DNA of 64,000 bases from Chlorobium sp. (GCA_028277485.1 JANQGE010000117.1:62001-126000), one strand, 5' to 3'. Positions 42,002 through 51,729 are shown, numbered from the stretch's first letter. Numbers and translations: made by a program. Notes: a model not told the origin generated them from the letters alone.

Positions 42002-42277
42002 ATGTCAGAAACAATGCCAGGTGGATGGTCAGAGTTCAGCTGTGATATTTCACCGGATGAGATGGCTGTCTTTAGAAAAGCGTTACAGGGCCTTCTCGGT
42101 GTGGATTATACGCCGGTTGCCGTGGCAAGTCAGGTGGTAGAAGGGATGAACTACGATTTTTTCTGTAATGCGAAAGTGGTCTATCCCGGTGCTTCGAACG
42201 AGGCGGCTATGGTGAGTATTTACGCTCCTTTAAAAGGAGATCCGCATATCACAAAAATCGAGAGATGCCCTCATTGA
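42002..42277 (+). CDS. Small cystatin/stefin-like protein
   Basis: A 91-residue protein without signal peptide or membrane segment. An early PGGW, a helix-like stretch (ISPDEMAVFRKALQGLLG), the segment ASQVVEGMNYDFF and a later VSIYAPLKG match the order of stefins: N-terminal Gly pair, helix, QxVxG loop with a following Asn-Tyr, then a beta strand. Cystatins block papain-like proteases by inserting the Gly and QVVAG loops. Two cysteines are present (CN near residue 56 and CP near the end). A strong ribosome-binding site (AAAGGAGG) and a perfect terminator bracket it, so it is a well-expressed monocistronic gene. The assignment is by motif only. Confidence 0.7.
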   Translation: MSETMPGGWSEFSCDISPDEMAVFRKALQGLLGVDYTPVAVASQVVEGMNYDFFCNAKVVYPGASNEAAMVSIYAPLKGDPHITKIERCPH

Positions 42278-42343
42278 GCCCTTGCTGCTTGCTGATGCTG
42301 CAAGAAGGCCTGCGGTGATAAGAGAACGGTGTTAAGTGAAAAG

Positions 42344-42381
42344 GCAATCCATGAATAACCCTCATGGATTGCTTTTTTTTT
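42344..42381 (+). terminator. Strong rho-independent terminator
   Basis: GCAATCCATGA (42344-42354) pairs perfectly with TCATGGATTGC (42362-42372) around a 7-base loop, followed by nine Ts. It ends the cystatin-like transcript. Confidence 0.93.
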
Positions 42382-42439
42382 GATATAAATTACAAAACGT
42401 CCTTGTTTAGCGATACTTACTGCATAAAAAACCTCAACC

Positions 42440-42871
42440 ATGCACATTCAGCATTCCGTTATCATCCGAAAGCCGCTGGCCGAAGTTGAGGCTTACCTTA
42501 CCGATATATCGAATAACAGTGAGTGGCAGGAGGATGTGCTCGAGTCCGCCCTCACAACCGACGGAGCCATAGGAAAAGGAACGAAGGGCTATGAAGTTCG
42601 AAGCTTCATGAATTTCTCTTTCCGGACAGAGTGGGTGGTGACAGAATATAATTCCGGAAAATCCTACAGTTTTGCCAGCACGTCAAGTGTTGCCCCCTAT
42701 GAGGGAACGTTCGAGCTTGAAAACGCGGAAAGCGGCACGAAAGTCACCTTTTCCTTCACCATCCGTGCAACCGGCTTTAACACCCTGTTCGACCCGGTTA
42801 TGCACAGTGTATTTGCTCCGAGGTTCCGCAGCAATCTTGAAAAACTCGTTACGATCCTGGAAAATAACTGA
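42440..42871 (+). CDS. SRPBCC (START-like) family protein
   Basis: A 143-residue polyketide cyclase/dehydrase-like protein with a helix-grip fold that forms a ligand cavity. HSVIIRKPLAEVEAYLTDIS opens the fold, W in NNSEWQEDV is typical, and strands GTKGYEVRSFMNF to TKVTFSFTIRA plus the C-terminal helix FRSNLEKLVTILE follow the family pattern. The ligand is unknown. It is convergent with the MoxR operon. Confidence 0.82.
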   Translation: MHIQHSVIIRKPLAEVEAYLTDISNNSEWQEDVLESALTTDGAIGKGTKGYEVRSFMNFSFRTEWVVTEYNSGKSYSFASTSSVAPYEGTFELENAESGTKVTFSFTIRATGFNTLFDPVMHSVFAPRFRSNLEKLVTILENN

Positions 42872-42913
42872 CGCGGTTTCAACTGGTGCGTTTTTTATCG
42901 GGGTGCCCGTAAT

Positions 42914-43810
42914 TTACCTTTGACCGGCACCTGCTTTCAGCGCTTCTTTTGCCTGGCTGAGCGAGGTCCGGCAGTCGTCGTTGTTAGGACGGCTTTCAGC
43001 GAACTTGACGAGATCTGCCGTGTTGAGAAGGGCGGTCAGGGTGTCAGCACGCGGCACTGAACAGCCTGCCAGTTCACCACCTATCTCACTGGTGACCTGT
43101 TCGAAGGCCTTTATGCCGTACTGTTCTTCCAGGTATTCACGAACCAAGTGGCTAAGCTGTTCGTAGCACTCTTCGGGGCGTAACCCTTTTTCGAGGTTTT
43201 TCTCAAGCTTCCGGATTTTCCGGAGAACAGCCCTGGTGTAATCAACCGGTTTCCGTGAAGATTCTGCGGCTTTCCTTGTGAAAAACCGGATCAGAAGAAT
43301 CGTCGCGGCAATTACAACAAGGACAAGAGCAAAAAAAACATAGTCAACCCAAGGACGGTAAGGCTGTCTGAGCGGTTTGATCGGCAGCAGCTCGGTCATG
43401 GTGGTATCCGCCAAGGCCTCTACCGTTATAGTGTCCTCGGGTACCACTTTTCTGACGCTTTTTCCGCCGCTTTCAGTGTCGCGAAAGGTAACTGAAACTG
43501 TTGGCGATGGATACTTGCCGATGTCGAACAAGGCCAGTTCCGCTTCAAATACCGTTGTCCCTTTTCGGGGCCGTTTCACTTCGCGCTGTATAAGAACAAA
43601 CGGCATTAGCTCTGTGCTGTCCGGCAAGGCAAATGAAACCGTTTGACCGGAGACGTGTGTAACCGTAACCGTGTATGCGACCCTGTCCCCTATAGTAACC
43701 ACTGAAGGGGAAAGAACGCTCTTGAGCTCCGGTTCATCAGCTTTCTCATCAACCGCATCCATCCGGGGAGAGAGGAGCAGGAAGAGCAACAGTACCAGGA
43801 TTGAGGTCAT
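42914..43810 (-). CDS. BatD/DUF4381-like membrane protein of a MoxR-DUF58 operon
   Basis: A 298-residue protein starting at ATG 43810, 1 bp after the DUF58 stop; the preceding in-frame 15 codons overlap DUF58 and are less likely. A signal peptide is followed by a beta-sandwich region (SVLSPSVVTIGDRVAYTVTV, residues 35-150), one transmembrane helix at about 178-198 and a cytosolic helical part (LRPEECYEQLSHLVREYLEE). The layout recalls BatD and DUF4381 proteins that accompany MoxR and DUF58 genes. Their exact job in envelope stress or protein maturation is not settled. Confidence 0.7.
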   Translation of the reverse strand: MTSILVLLLFLLLSPRMDAVDEKADEPELKSVLSPSVVTIGDRVAYTVTVTHVSGQTVSFALPDSTELMPFVLIQREVKRPRKGTTVFEAELALFDIGKYPSPTVSVTFRDTESGGKSVRKVVPEDTITVEALADTTMTELLPIKPLRQPYRPWVDYVFFALVLVVIAATILLIRFFTRKAAESSRKPVDYTRAVLRKIRKLEKNLEKGLRPEECYEQLSHLVREYLEEQYGIKAFEQVTSEIGGELAGCSVPRADTLTALLNTADLVKFAESRPNNDDCRTSLSQAKEALKAGAGQR

Positions 43811-43811
43811 G

Positions 43812-44702
43812 TTAGACTTTCTTCTCACGATACCGGAAAAACGTGTTGAGCGCACCGATAATGGAACGGTTTGTTTCGAGATAAACTACATCAATTTTCA
43901 GACTGCTGAGCTGTTTTCTCAAAGCTTCCCGCTGTTCGCGCTGCATTTTTTTGTACCGCACCAGCATCTTGCGGCTGGCAGCATCGACCACGATCTCCTC
44001 GCCGGTTTCAGGATCCCGGAGCTGGAGCAGGCCGGCACGCGGCATTTCCCTGTCAAGCGGGTCGCCGAGGTGGATGAGCACGAAATCATGTTTTGCGTTG
44101 AGTATTTGCATTGCTTTTTCGTAGTGCTCATTGATCAGGTCGGTAAGCAGAAAGACAATTGCCTGCCGTTTCTGGATCGAACGGATAAAAGAAAGGGCAG
44201 CGTTGATATCGGTCTTGCGGCTTTGAGGCTTGATGCTGATGATTTCTTCAAGTATGACCAGTACGTGACTCCTTCCCTTGCGGGGAGGGATGAACTTCTC
44301 AACCCGGTCGGTAAAGATCAGCAGCCCCACCTTGTCATTGTTCATGATTGCACTGAGGGCGAGTACCGCACACACCTCGGTGGCGAGCTCCTTTTTCGTG
44401 CGCCGGCGGCTGCCGAACAGCATCGACCCGGACCCGTCGATAACAAGCAGCAGCGTCCTTTCCCGTTCTTCCGTAAAGAGTTTGACGTAAAGGTCGTTTT
44501 TGCGGGCCGACGTGTTCCAGTCGATAGTGCGCACATCGTCCCCGTAGGAGTATTCACGAACATTGTTGAACTCGATGCCGTGCCCCTTGAATGAAGAATG
44601 GTACTCACCGCGGAACAGCTCATTAACCAGCCGTTTTGAGCGAATTTCGATGCGCCTGATGGTCTGCGCCAAGTCTTTCATGTTCCGGACACTGCGTTGC
44701 AT
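43812..44702 (-). CDS. DUF58 (von Willebrand-like) protein
   Basis: A 296-residue DUF58 protein. The hallmark GDDVRTIDWNTSARKNDLYVK lies near residues 54-74, followed by a VWA-like fold with VIDGSGSMLFG (a MIDAS DxSxS motif) and LLIFTDRVEKFIPP. It probably acts with the MoxR ATPase as a chaperone or in envelope maturation. ATG 44702 is used; an internal ATG at 44681 is possible. It sits between moxR and the BatD-like gene on one transcript. Confidence 0.88.
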   Translation of the reverse strand: MQRSVRNMKDLAQTIRRIEIRSKRLVNELFRGEYHSSFKGHGIEFNNVREYSYGDDVRTIDWNTSARKNDLYVKLFTEERERTLLLVIDGSGSMLFGSRRRTKKELATEVCAVLALSAIMNNDKVGLLIFTDRVEKFIPPRKGRSHVLVILEEIISIKPQSRKTDINAALSFIRSIQKRQAIVFLLTDLINEHYEKAMQILNAKHDFVLIHLGDPLDREMPRAGLLQLRDPETGEEIVVDAASRKMLVRYKKMQREQREALRKQLSSLKIDVVYLETNRSIIGALNTFFRYREKKV

Positions 44703-44791
44703 GGTGGAAACAAGTCAAAATTCAAAAGTGAAAAGTCAAAATCAGCCGGATAGCACTCACTGCTCTGTCCCTCTCGTCACTTGTCACTGCC

Positions 44792-45790
<999 letters not shown>

Positions 45791-45911
45791 GGCGGGGGAT
45801 TATCTGTATTGGGAAAATGGTAACAGCAGCTCGACTCCGGCTGTAGTATTAAGTATAGGTTGTTCCATGAAGAAAAGCACGAAATGTCGAGGAGATTGTT
45901 GAGCCCGGTGC

Positions 45912-46136
45912 TTACCGTTTCTGGTAAAGCCCCTTGAAACCAAAACCAAGGAGGAGGATTCCGATAATAAGGGAAGACCAGCCGATGATCTCGCCGATAT
46001 AGAACACGCTGTTGAGGATACCGACACCGGGGGCGAAGAGCAAGATAAGATCCGCGCCGAGAAGAACCAGCAGCAGGTTGAGAAACTTTATCTTGACCCT
46101 TGGTTTATTGTTGCCCTGTTTATTAGGTTTGACCAT
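45912..46136 (-). CDS. Small two-helix membrane protein, unknown function
   Basis: A 74-residue protein. A basic N-terminus (residues 1-17) precedes two hydrophobic segments, about 18-38 and 46-68, ending in KGLYQKR. No family is recognised. It lies divergent from tsaD and upstream of moxR on the same strand. Confidence 0.6.
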   Translation of the reverse strand: MVKPNKQGNNKPRVKIKFLNLLLVLLGADLILLFAPGVGILNSVFYIGEIIGWSSLIIGILLLGFGFKGLYQKR

Positions 46137-46174
46137 ATTTTCCTAAATCGATCGTTTTATCAGACAGAATCGGC

Positions 46175-47230
46175 ATGCATATCCTCGGCATTGAAACCAG
46201 CTGTGACGAAACATCGGCGGCAGTCCTGCGGAACGGGCACGTAGCATCGAACATCATCAGCTCCCAGCTCATTCATAAAGCCTACGGGGGGGTTGTCCCC
46301 GAACTGGCTTCACGGGAGCATGAGCGGCTGATTGTTTCCGTTGTTGATGCCGCTGTAAATGAGGCTAATATACAAAAAAACGATCTCGATGTCATAGCGG
46401 CAACAGCAGGCCCCGGCCTCATCGGTGCGGTCATGGTAGGGCTTTGTTTTGCCCAGGGTCTTGCCTATGCGCTCCGGAAAACGTTTGTACCGGTTAACCA
46501 TATCGAAGCTCATGTTTTTTCAGGCTTTATCCAGGAAGATCCCGGTCATGAACCGCCGAAGGAGCGTTTCATCTCGTTGACCGTTTCCGGCGGGCACACC
46601 ATGCTCTGTATCGTGCATGAGGATCTGACCTACGGAGTCATCGGAAAAACCATTGACGACGCAGCGGGTGAAGCTTTCGACAAAACAGGCAAGATGCTGG
46701 GGCTTGACTACCCGGCAGGGCCGGTTATTGACGGGCTGGCCAAGGAAGGGGACCCGAAGTTTCACGAGTTCCCGCGTGCGTTGACCTCGCAGTCCCGGAC
46801 CAGCAAGAGTTACCGGGACAATTTTGATTTCAGTTTTTCCGGCCTGAAAACCTCGGTGCTGCACTATATCGGCAAACACGAGCCGGCGTTTATCGAACGA
46901 CACCTGCCCGATATTGCAGCGTCGATCCAGGATGCGATTGTCGGTGTCCTTGTTGAAAAAACCGTCGCTGCCGCCTGCAAATACAATATCAAAGCCGTAT
47001 CGGTATCGGGGGGGGTCAGCGCGAACTCGGGATTGAGGCAAAAAATGGAAGAGGCCTGCTCGAAACGCGGCATACGCGTGTATATTCCCAGAGCGGTTTA
47101 TTCAACCGACAACGCCGCCATGATCGCCACACTGGCCAACCTCAAGCTGTCCCGTGGCCTTGCAACACCGAACAACTATGATATCGCCCCTTTTGCAAGC
47201 TTTGCAGCACCCGGCCCGCATAGCGCGTAA
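46175..47230 (+). CDS. tsaD: tRNA N6-adenosine threonylcarbamoyltransferase
   Basis: A 351-residue ASKHA-fold enzyme that installs t6A37 on ANN-decoding tRNAs with TsaB and TsaE. MHILGIETSCDETSAAV opens the protein; metal ligands are in VNHIEAHVFSG (H-x-x-x-H), and GVSANSGLRQ and STDNAAMIA are conserved. It is complete and single. Confidence 0.96.
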   Translation: MHILGIETSCDETSAAVLRNGHVASNIISSQLIHKAYGGVVPELASREHERLIVSVVDAAVNEANIQKNDLDVIAATAGPGLIGAVMVGLCFAQGLAYALRKTFVPVNHIEAHVFSGFIQEDPGHEPPKERFISLTVSGGHTMLCIVHEDLTYGVIGKTIDDAAGEAFDKTGKMLGLDYPAGPVIDGLAKEGDPKFHEFPRALTSQSRTSKSYRDNFDFSFSGLKTSVLHYIGKHEPAFIERHLPDIAASIQDAIVGVLVEKTVAAACKYNIKAVSVSGGVSANSGLRQKMEEACSKRGIRVYIPRAVYSTDNAAMIATLANLKLSRGLATPNNYDIAPFASFAAPGPHSA

Positions 47231-47238
47231 CATTGCTT

Positions 47239-47284
47239 TTTCGACCCCGATCCCCCTAAGAAGTAAATCGGGGTTCGGTATCGA
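47239..47284. repeat. Second dispersed repeat family, inverted copy
   Basis: cgaccccgatccccctaaga followed by agtaaatcggggttcggtat is the reverse complement pattern of 25943-26002 and 29119-29175. Confidence 0.55.
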
Positions 47285-47293
47285 TCTTTTTTA

Positions 47294-47327
47294 GGGCACC
47301 TCTCGCTATCAAGCCTTCTCAAACTCC
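47294..47327. repeat. Dispersed hairpin element, left-end fragment
   Basis: agggcacctctcgctatcaa matches only the left end of the family; the rest is not recognisable. It lies before yajC. Confidence 0.4.
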
Positions 47328-47402
47328 TCATTGAAATAGTTGGCCGAATACGTTATCTTTCGGCTTTTAGAGCTGAAGCTTGTTAACTATCATAACAGTG
47401 CC

Positions 47403-47756
47403 ATGTACAATTTCATTTTTTCACTTCTGCTTTTCGCTCCGCCCGCAGGCGGCGAGTCTCCTAATTTGTTTGTTCAGCTCGTACCATTACTTCTTATTTT
47501 CGTTGTCTTCTACTTCTTTCTCATCCGTCCGCAACAGAAAAAACAAAAAGAACGCGAGAAAGTGCTTGAAAGTCTGAGGCGGGGAGATAAGGTTGTTACC
47601 ATCGGAGGCATGCACGGCACCGTGGCCGGGATCGATTCGGAGAAAAAAACTGTTTTAGTGCAGGTTGCCGACAACCTGAAAATAAAGTTTGACCGCAGCG
47701 CAATAGCAACCACTGAAAAACAGGAAGCAGGTGAAAAACTTACCAGCAAAGATTAA
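47403..47756 (+). CDS. yajC: Preprotein translocase accessory subunit YajC
   Basis: A 117-residue single-pass membrane protein. The helix at about residues 27-45 (PLLLIFVVFYFFLIRPQQKK) ends in the invariant RPQQKKQKE, and RRGDKVVTIGGMHGTVAGID is typical. It associates with SecDF. ATG 47403 is preferred to an upstream frame start at 47340 because it fits the family N-terminus. Confidence 0.95.
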   Translation: MYNFIFSLLLFAPPAGGESPNLFVQLVPLLLIFVVFYFFLIRPQQKKQKEREKVLESLRRGDKVVTIGGMHGTVAGIDSEKKTVLVQVADNLKIKFDRSAIATTEKQEAGEKLTSKD

Positions 47757-47765
47757 ACGATATAT

Positions 47766-48866
47766 ATGCAGTTTACACCCGCAACATTGGTTTTAGAAAA
47801 CGGTTCTGTCTATAACGGCGAATCGTTCGGACATATTGGCGAAGCAGCCGGAGAAGTGGTTTTCAACACCTCGCATACAGGATACCAGGAAATCCTTACG
47901 GATCCTTCTTACGCCGGACAGATGGTGGTCATGACCTATCCTCTTATCGGTAATTACGGCGTCAACAAGACAGATGGAGAGTCTGAAAAAATCTGGGCAT
48001 CAGCACTCATCATTCGTGAAGTGTCCAACATACACAGCAATTACGCAGCAACTGACAGCTTGAACGAATATCTCAAGGCATCGAAAGTCATGGGTCTGGC
48101 CGGAATCGATACCAGAAAGCTGGTTCGCGAAATCCGGGAAAAAGGCGCTATGAGAGGCTGCATCTCAACGTATGACCATGATCAGAGAAGGCTGCAGGAA
48201 AAGGCTTCACAAATACCTGAAATGACCGGACTCGACCTTGTCAAGAAAGTCAGCACAACCCAGAGCTACACGGTGGATTGCCCGGACGCGAAATACCACG
48301 TTGTTGCCTATGACTACGGCATCAAACGAAACATTTTGAGAATGCTGCAGGATGCCGGATGCAGAGTTACTGTACTCAATGCAAGCACAACGGCCGAAGA
48401 AGCCCTGAAGCTGAATCCTGACGGGGTGTTTCTTTCAAACGGTCCCGGTGACCCGTTTGCTGTAACTTACGCGATCGATACTATCAGAAACTTGGTGCGG
48501 CAGAACAGCTCGCCACGCCCGTTGCCGATATTCGGCATATGCCTGGGGCATCAGCTTCTTTCGCTGGCTTTCGGTGCCAGAACCTATAAACTGAAATTCG
48601 GCCACCACGGAAGCAACCATCCGGTCAAGCGTCTCTCAACCCGGTCTATAGAGATCACTTCCCAGAACCACGGCTTTGCCGTTGAGATGGACTCCCTTCC
48701 GGAAGAGCTCGAGCTGACGCACCTCAACCTTTACGACAATACCGTTGAAGGTGTGCGGCACCGGAAGCTGCCTTGTTTTTCCGTGCAATACCACCCGGAA
48801 GCGGCCCCCGGACCGCATGATTCGCACTACCTGTTTAACCTGTTCACCGAAACGATGGAAAAATAA
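47766..48866 (+). CDS. carA: Carbamoyl-phosphate synthase small (glutaminase) subunit
   Basis: A 366-residue class I amidotransferase that supplies ammonia to CarB for arginine and pyrimidine synthesis. The catalytic cysteine is in IFGICLGHQLL, with His and Glu in SVQYHPEAAPGPHDS. The N-terminal domain LVLENGSVYNGESFG and FNTSHTGYQEILTDPSY are characteristic. carB is not adjacent. It follows yajC by 9 bp. Confidence 0.96.
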   Translation: MQFTPATLVLENGSVYNGESFGHIGEAAGEVVFNTSHTGYQEILTDPSYAGQMVVMTYPLIGNYGVNKTDGESEKIWASALIIREVSNIHSNYAATDSLNEYLKASKVMGLAGIDTRKLVREIREKGAMRGCISTYDHDQRRLQEKASQIPEMTGLDLVKKVSTTQSYTVDCPDAKYHVVAYDYGIKRNILRMLQDAGCRVTVLNASTTAEEALKLNPDGVFLSNGPGDPFAVTYAIDTIRNLVRQNSSPRPLPIFGICLGHQLLSLAFGARTYKLKFGHHGSNHPVKRLSTRSIEITSQNHGFAVEMDSLPEELELTHLNLYDNTVEGVRHRKLPCFSVQYHPEAAPGPHDSHYLFNLFTETMEK

Positions 48867-48872
48867 AGGGTC

Positions 48873-49529
48873 ATGCGCAGCTTTCTATTGGCAGCCCTCT
48901 TCTCTTTTTTTGCCTTCTTTCCGTTTTTGGATGTTCTGGCGGATTACAGGACACTGAGGGCTGCAAATGGATTTTATGACGCCGGCAAATTCATGTCGGC
49001 CGCTGAACTGTACATGAACGTCATCAGGGATGAGCCGGAAAGCCGGAACAGCCCTATCGCGGCATATAATCTCGGCAACACCCTTTTCCGTACCGGACGT
49101 TTTGCTGACGCTGCCCGGCACTTCCAGGGGGGAGCGCGTATGCCGGAACAGCCTGAAACATTCAGAGCAGACGCCCGGTTCAATGCAGGCAATGCATTTG
49201 CCCGGCTCGCTTTGCTCGAAGGCGATAAGAAGCCGAAAATGACGCTGCTGAAAGCATCTCTGAAAGAGTACCGCTCTGCTCTCCTGCTGAATCCTCATGA
49301 TCAAGACAGCAAACTCAACTATGAAATCACCTTGCGCCTTTTGAAAAATCTCTCACCTTCGTTGCCTGCGGGTGGGAGCCGGCCCACAGGTGCCGGACGC
49401 TCCAAAATCCGCATTGATGTTGCGGCAAACCTGCTTGAGCAGGCGGGAAAAGACGAGAGGAGCGTGCTGCAGAACAGTTATCGCAATACATCTTCCAAAA
49501 AGTACGTGCCGTCAAACAAGGACTGGTAA
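48873..49529 (+). CDS. BatC/BatE-like tetratricopeptide protein
   Basis: A 218-residue protein with a signal peptide (about residues 1-24) and three TPR-like units: AANGFYDAGKFMSAAELYM, AAYNLGNTLFRTGRFADAAR and ADARFNAGNAFARLAL. The C-terminus holds LLEQAGKDERSVLQ and ends in KDW, which closely resembles BatC/BatE proteins of the Bacteroides aerotolerance operon. It follows carA after 6 bp, away from the MoxR-DUF58 genes 3 kb upstream and the BatD-like gene 3.7 kb downstream. Confidence 0.75.
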   Translation: MRSFLLAALFSFFAFFPFLDVLADYRTLRAANGFYDAGKFMSAAELYMNVIRDEPESRNSPIAAYNLGNTLFRTGRFADAARHFQGGARMPEQPETFRADARFNAGNAFARLALLEGDKKPKMTLLKASLKEYRSALLLNPHDQDSKLNYEITLRLLKNLSPSLPAGGSRPTGAGRSKIRIDVAANLLEQAGKDERSVLQNSYRNTSSKKYVPSNKDW

Positions 49530-49532
49530 GGT

Positions 49533-50948
49533 ATGGATAACCGGAAACATGTGCTGCTGGTATTTCTTGCATCGGACAGTGGAGTTGACGGGGCAAGGTC
49601 GCTTTTTGAGGGACGGTCGAAAAAAGGGGCGAAGGAGTGGCTTGACAGATCGATACGTAACCTGATAAAGCAAACCCAGTTTGCCATACCTTCCCTTGCC
49701 CTCATGATCCTGGCCTCCGTTGAAGTCGAAGGTGTCGAACAGCAGATATGCGACCTTCGTTTCGAGGAACTGCCGCTTGACAAGTCATGGGATCTTATCG
49801 GCATCGGCGTCCAGACCGGTATGACTTCGAAGGCTTTCAGCCTTGCCGGAAGCCTTCGGGTGAAAGGTTACAGGGTTGCGCTCGGAGGTCCTCATGTCAC
49901 CCTTTTCCCCGATTCGTGCAGGGAACATGCCGATGTCCTTGTTCACGGCGAGGCTGACGATATATGGGCCGACGTCCTCGAAGACCTCAAAAAGGGAACC
50001 CTGAAAGAGAATTATTTCCCCAGTGGTTTTCCCGACCTCTCATCATGCCGTCCGGTTAAGTCCTTGCTGCTTGACAAGAGGCGGTATTTCACGACAAACG
50101 TCATTCAAACCGGCCGGGGGTGCCCCTACAACTGTGATTTTTGCAATATCCATATTCTCAACGGCAACCGGCATCGAAGAAGAAATATCGATGATGTCGT
50201 CGATGAGGTCAGGCGTTTCAGCGCACACGACAACCGGATATTCTTTTTCGTCGATGACTCCATCAACGCCAGTGAGGAGTACGCCCAGGAACTTTTCCAC
50301 CGCCTCATCCCGCTCAAGATCACCTGGTTCGGCCAGGCCACTACCATGCTCGGCAGGCAGCCCCGCCTGCTTGAAACGTTTGCACGATCGGGATGCCAAG
50401 CACTGCTTGTCGGAATTGAAAGCATCGAACCTGCAAGCAGAGACACCCATAAGAAAAAACAGAACAGCTCGGCGGAGCTTGCCGAAGCCATCATCAACAT
50501 CCGCAACACGGGCATCAGCCTGTATGGAAGCTTTATCTACGGACTGGACGGCGACACGCTGGAAACCCCGGCAGCAATCCTTGATTTCATACGTGCAACA
50601 AAGCTGGATGTGCCTGGGATCAACATTCTCCGGCCTAATCCGGGAACCAGCGTGTTTGAACGCCTCAGGGAGGAGGGACGGCTGCTTTTTGACCCCGGCG
50701 ACCTTACTGCCTATCGTTATACGTTCGGTCAGAAGATGCTTTACCAGCCGAAAAATATCAACCTGCCGGACTTTGTCGAGAGTTATTCAAAACTAACCGC
50801 TGAAATCTTTACCATCGGGAACTCGCTGCGGCGCGGCCTCGCGGCACCCAGCGCGAAGGCCGCGGTACTTTTGTTCAATCTGTTTTATACGCACCTGTAT
50901 GCGCTTTCCCGCCACGACCTGAAACAGCAAGTGTTGAAGCGCATCTGA
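49533..50948 (+). CDS. Cobalamin-binding-domain radical SAM enzyme
   Basis: A 471-residue enzyme. The N-terminal half (about 1-150) is a B12-binding-like fold with GIGVQTGMTSKAFSLA and VALGGPHVTLFPD. The radical SAM centre has GRGCPYNCDFCNIHILNG with the three [4Fe-4S] cysteines near residues 193-200. The C-terminal region resembles DUF4070. Enzymes of this class in green sulfur bacteria include BchQ and BchR, which methylate C-8(2) and C-12(1) of chlorosome bacteriochlorophylls, and hopanoid or other methylases. A pigment role is plausible but cannot be decided by eye. It follows the TPR gene by 3 bp. Confidence 0.8.
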   Translation: MDNRKHVLLVFLASDSGVDGARSLFEGRSKKGAKEWLDRSIRNLIKQTQFAIPSLALMILASVEVEGVEQQICDLRFEELPLDKSWDLIGIGVQTGMTSKAFSLAGSLRVKGYRVALGGPHVTLFPDSCREHADVLVHGEADDIWADVLEDLKKGTLKENYFPSGFPDLSSCRPVKSLLLDKRRYFTTNVIQTGRGCPYNCDFCNIHILNGNRHRRRNIDDVVDEVRRFSAHDNRIFFFVDDSINASEEYAQELFHRLIPLKITWFGQATTMLGRQPRLLETFARSGCQALLVGIESIEPASRDTHKKKQNSSAELAEAIINIRNTGISLYGSFIYGLDGDTLETPAAILDFIRATKLDVPGINILRPNPGTSVFERLREEGRLLFDPGDLTAYRYTFGQKMLYQPKNINLPDFVESYSKLTAEIFTIGNSLRRGLAAPSAKAAVLLFNLFYTHLYALSRHDLKQQVLKRI

Positions 50949-51066
50949 AAGAATTTTTCCTTTCTATCCTTTTTCATTCGGGGCATGAATGTTTTTATTT
51001 TTCTGTTGTTAACCGTTATATTTCCATTTCGTTATGGTTAACACATATCGGCACTACCTACATTAT

Positions 51067-51207
51067 GGGCACCTCTATTTATTTATTCCGCGCTTCAATT
51101 GCATCGTTGACCGGTGCTCGAAATCCTCATGTACTCTATGTACACTCCGGTTTCTGCGCTCCGTTCGCCTCGCACTTGAACCGCTATGACAATAAATAGA
51201 GGTGCCC
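51067..51207. repeat. Dispersed hairpin element, long form
   Basis: A 141-bp copy with ends gggcacctctatttatt / aataaatagaggtgccc. The long-form insert (tgctcgaaatcctcatgtac, tctatgtacactccgg) is complete. It lies upstream of the cytochrome gene. Confidence 0.92.
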
Positions 51208-51231
51208 TCATTATGAACGAAGGAGAACAAC

Positions 51232-51621
51232 ATGAAAAAAATCCTACCGACAACCGTCCTCTGCGGCATTTTCTTTATCGGGTGCGGCGGCGGTGCACCG
51301 GAACCAGCTGCAGAAGCTTCTTCCAAAGGCGCATCTGAAAGCGCACTTGCAAGCCAGTATGATCTTGCAAACGGCAAAGAGATTTACGATGCAAACTGTG
51401 CAGGATGTCATGATGAAGGCATACTTGGTTCACCGAAAACAGGGGATGTTAACGGATGGACCGTCCGCATCGAGCAGGGTATGGAAACCTTGATTTCCAA
51501 ATCCATCGAGGGTTATACCGCCGAATACAGCATGCCTGCAAGAGGCGGCAATGACGCTTTGACCGACGAGGAAGTAGCTAATTCTGTTGCCTACATGGTT
51601 GAAGAGAGCTCTGCAAAGTGA
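51232..51621 (+). CDS. Lipoprotein cytochrome c of the c-555 (class I) group
   Basis: A 129-residue monohaem cytochrome. The signal ends in lipobox FFIGC near residue 18 and a flexible Gly/Ala/Ser linker follows, so it should be membrane-tethered. The haem site is CAGCH near residue 60 and the sixth ligand is probably the Met of SMPARGG. The LANGKEIYDANC, IEQGMETLISKSIEGYT and NSVAYMVEE segments resemble soluble cytochrome c-555 of Chlorobium, which carries electrons to the reaction centre. GAAGGAG precedes ATG 51232. A terminator lies downstream. Confidence 0.9.
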   Translation: MKKILPTTVLCGIFFIGCGGGAPEPAAEASSKGASESALASQYDLANGKEIYDANCAGCHDEGILGSPKTGDVNGWTVRIEQGMETLISKSIEGYTAEYSMPARGGNDALTDEEVANSVAYMVEESSAK

Positions 51622-51676
51622 GCGGTTTTCAAGCAGGCAGTTGGTGCTGTAACCTCCTGTTTCATTGAAAACGGCA

Positions 51677-51729
51677 GGGCATCTCGATTTGTTGCGTATC
51701 CTCAGGTCGCTCACAGCAATTGAGGCCCC
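51677..51729. repeat. Dispersed hairpin element, internally deleted copy
   Basis: gggcatctcgatttgttgcg joins almost directly to caggtcgctcacagcaattg and ggcccct. The middle of the element has been lost. Confidence 0.65.
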
